Under the pieces are notes generated by a model. The model had not been told where the DNA came from and made no database searches. It saw only the letters and a list, made by a program, of their open reading frames with translations. The translations under genes and the position numbers were made by a program. From assembly GCA_019100305.1 (NCBI GenBank), contig JAHRHW010000081.1:1-13293 (forward strand): a stretch of 13,293 bases of DNA, in the 5' to 3' direction. Every line of letters starts with the position of its first letter. Within the stretch, counting starts at the first letter, position 1. The DNA comes from Candidatus Thiodiazotropha taylori (GTDB lineage: Bacteria > Pseudomonadota > Gammaproteobacteria > Chromatiales > Chromatiaceae). Of this stretch, positions 13,293 to 13,293 are shown piece after piece.

Positions 13293-13293
13293 T

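Overview
This window carries the regulatory and cofactor end of a nitrogen-fixation (nif) cluster. The organism is most likely a gammaproteobacterial diazotroph. NifL, the flavoprotein anti-activator, sits directly upstream of NifA. The order nifL-nifA-nifB-fdxN-(small ORF)-nifO-...-nifQ resembles, from memory, the Azotobacter vinelandii nifLA-nifB-fdxN-nifO-nifQ region. Base composition is moderate and there are no insertion sequences, rRNA or tRNA genes or CRISPR arrays that I can see. A free-living or symbiotic sulfur oxidiser is possible, but that is only a guess.

Right half, minus strand (13293 to 4849). A sigma-54 type -24/-12 element at the very edge of the window precedes nifL. nifL and nifA overlap by 1 base. 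A 190-base gap then holds a second sigma-54 promoter and two NifA upstream activator sequences (TGT-N10-ACA). These should drive a compact eight-gene operon: nifB, fdxN (2x[4Fe-4S] ferredoxin), an unrecognised 66-residue ORF, a NifO/ArsC-like protein, an A-type flavodiiron protein, a short [2Fe-2S] ferredoxin, a Shethna-FeSII-like [2Fe-2S] protein and nifQ. Genes either overlap (4 or 8 bases) or sit 10 to 40 bases apart. The operon combines FeMo-cofactor synthesis (NifB, FdxN, NifQ), electron carriers, and two functions expected to guard nitrogenase against oxygen (a flavodiiron O2 reductase and FeSII).

Middle (4760 to 2371). draG, the ADP-ribosyl-dinitrogen-reductase hydrolase, follows nifQ on the same strand. 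No draT is visible. Beyond it lies a 640-base stretch with no convincing intact gene, containing a possible degenerate ORF and interleaved inverted repeats. A six-helix membrane protein on the minus strand follows.

Left part (2370 to 1). A plus-strand pair encodes a diverged SIR2-like protein and a small four-cysteine protein. It is preceded by a good sigma-54 -24/-12 match. Across a 416-base AT-rich divergent regulatory region lie two small minus-strand genes, a DUF3144-like protein and an unknown 121-residue protein. That region holds a NifA-type TGT-N10-ACA site. The SIR2-like pair and the two small genes are therefore candidates for an undescribed nitrogen-fixation-linked accessory unit, near a draG whose usual partner is not in view.
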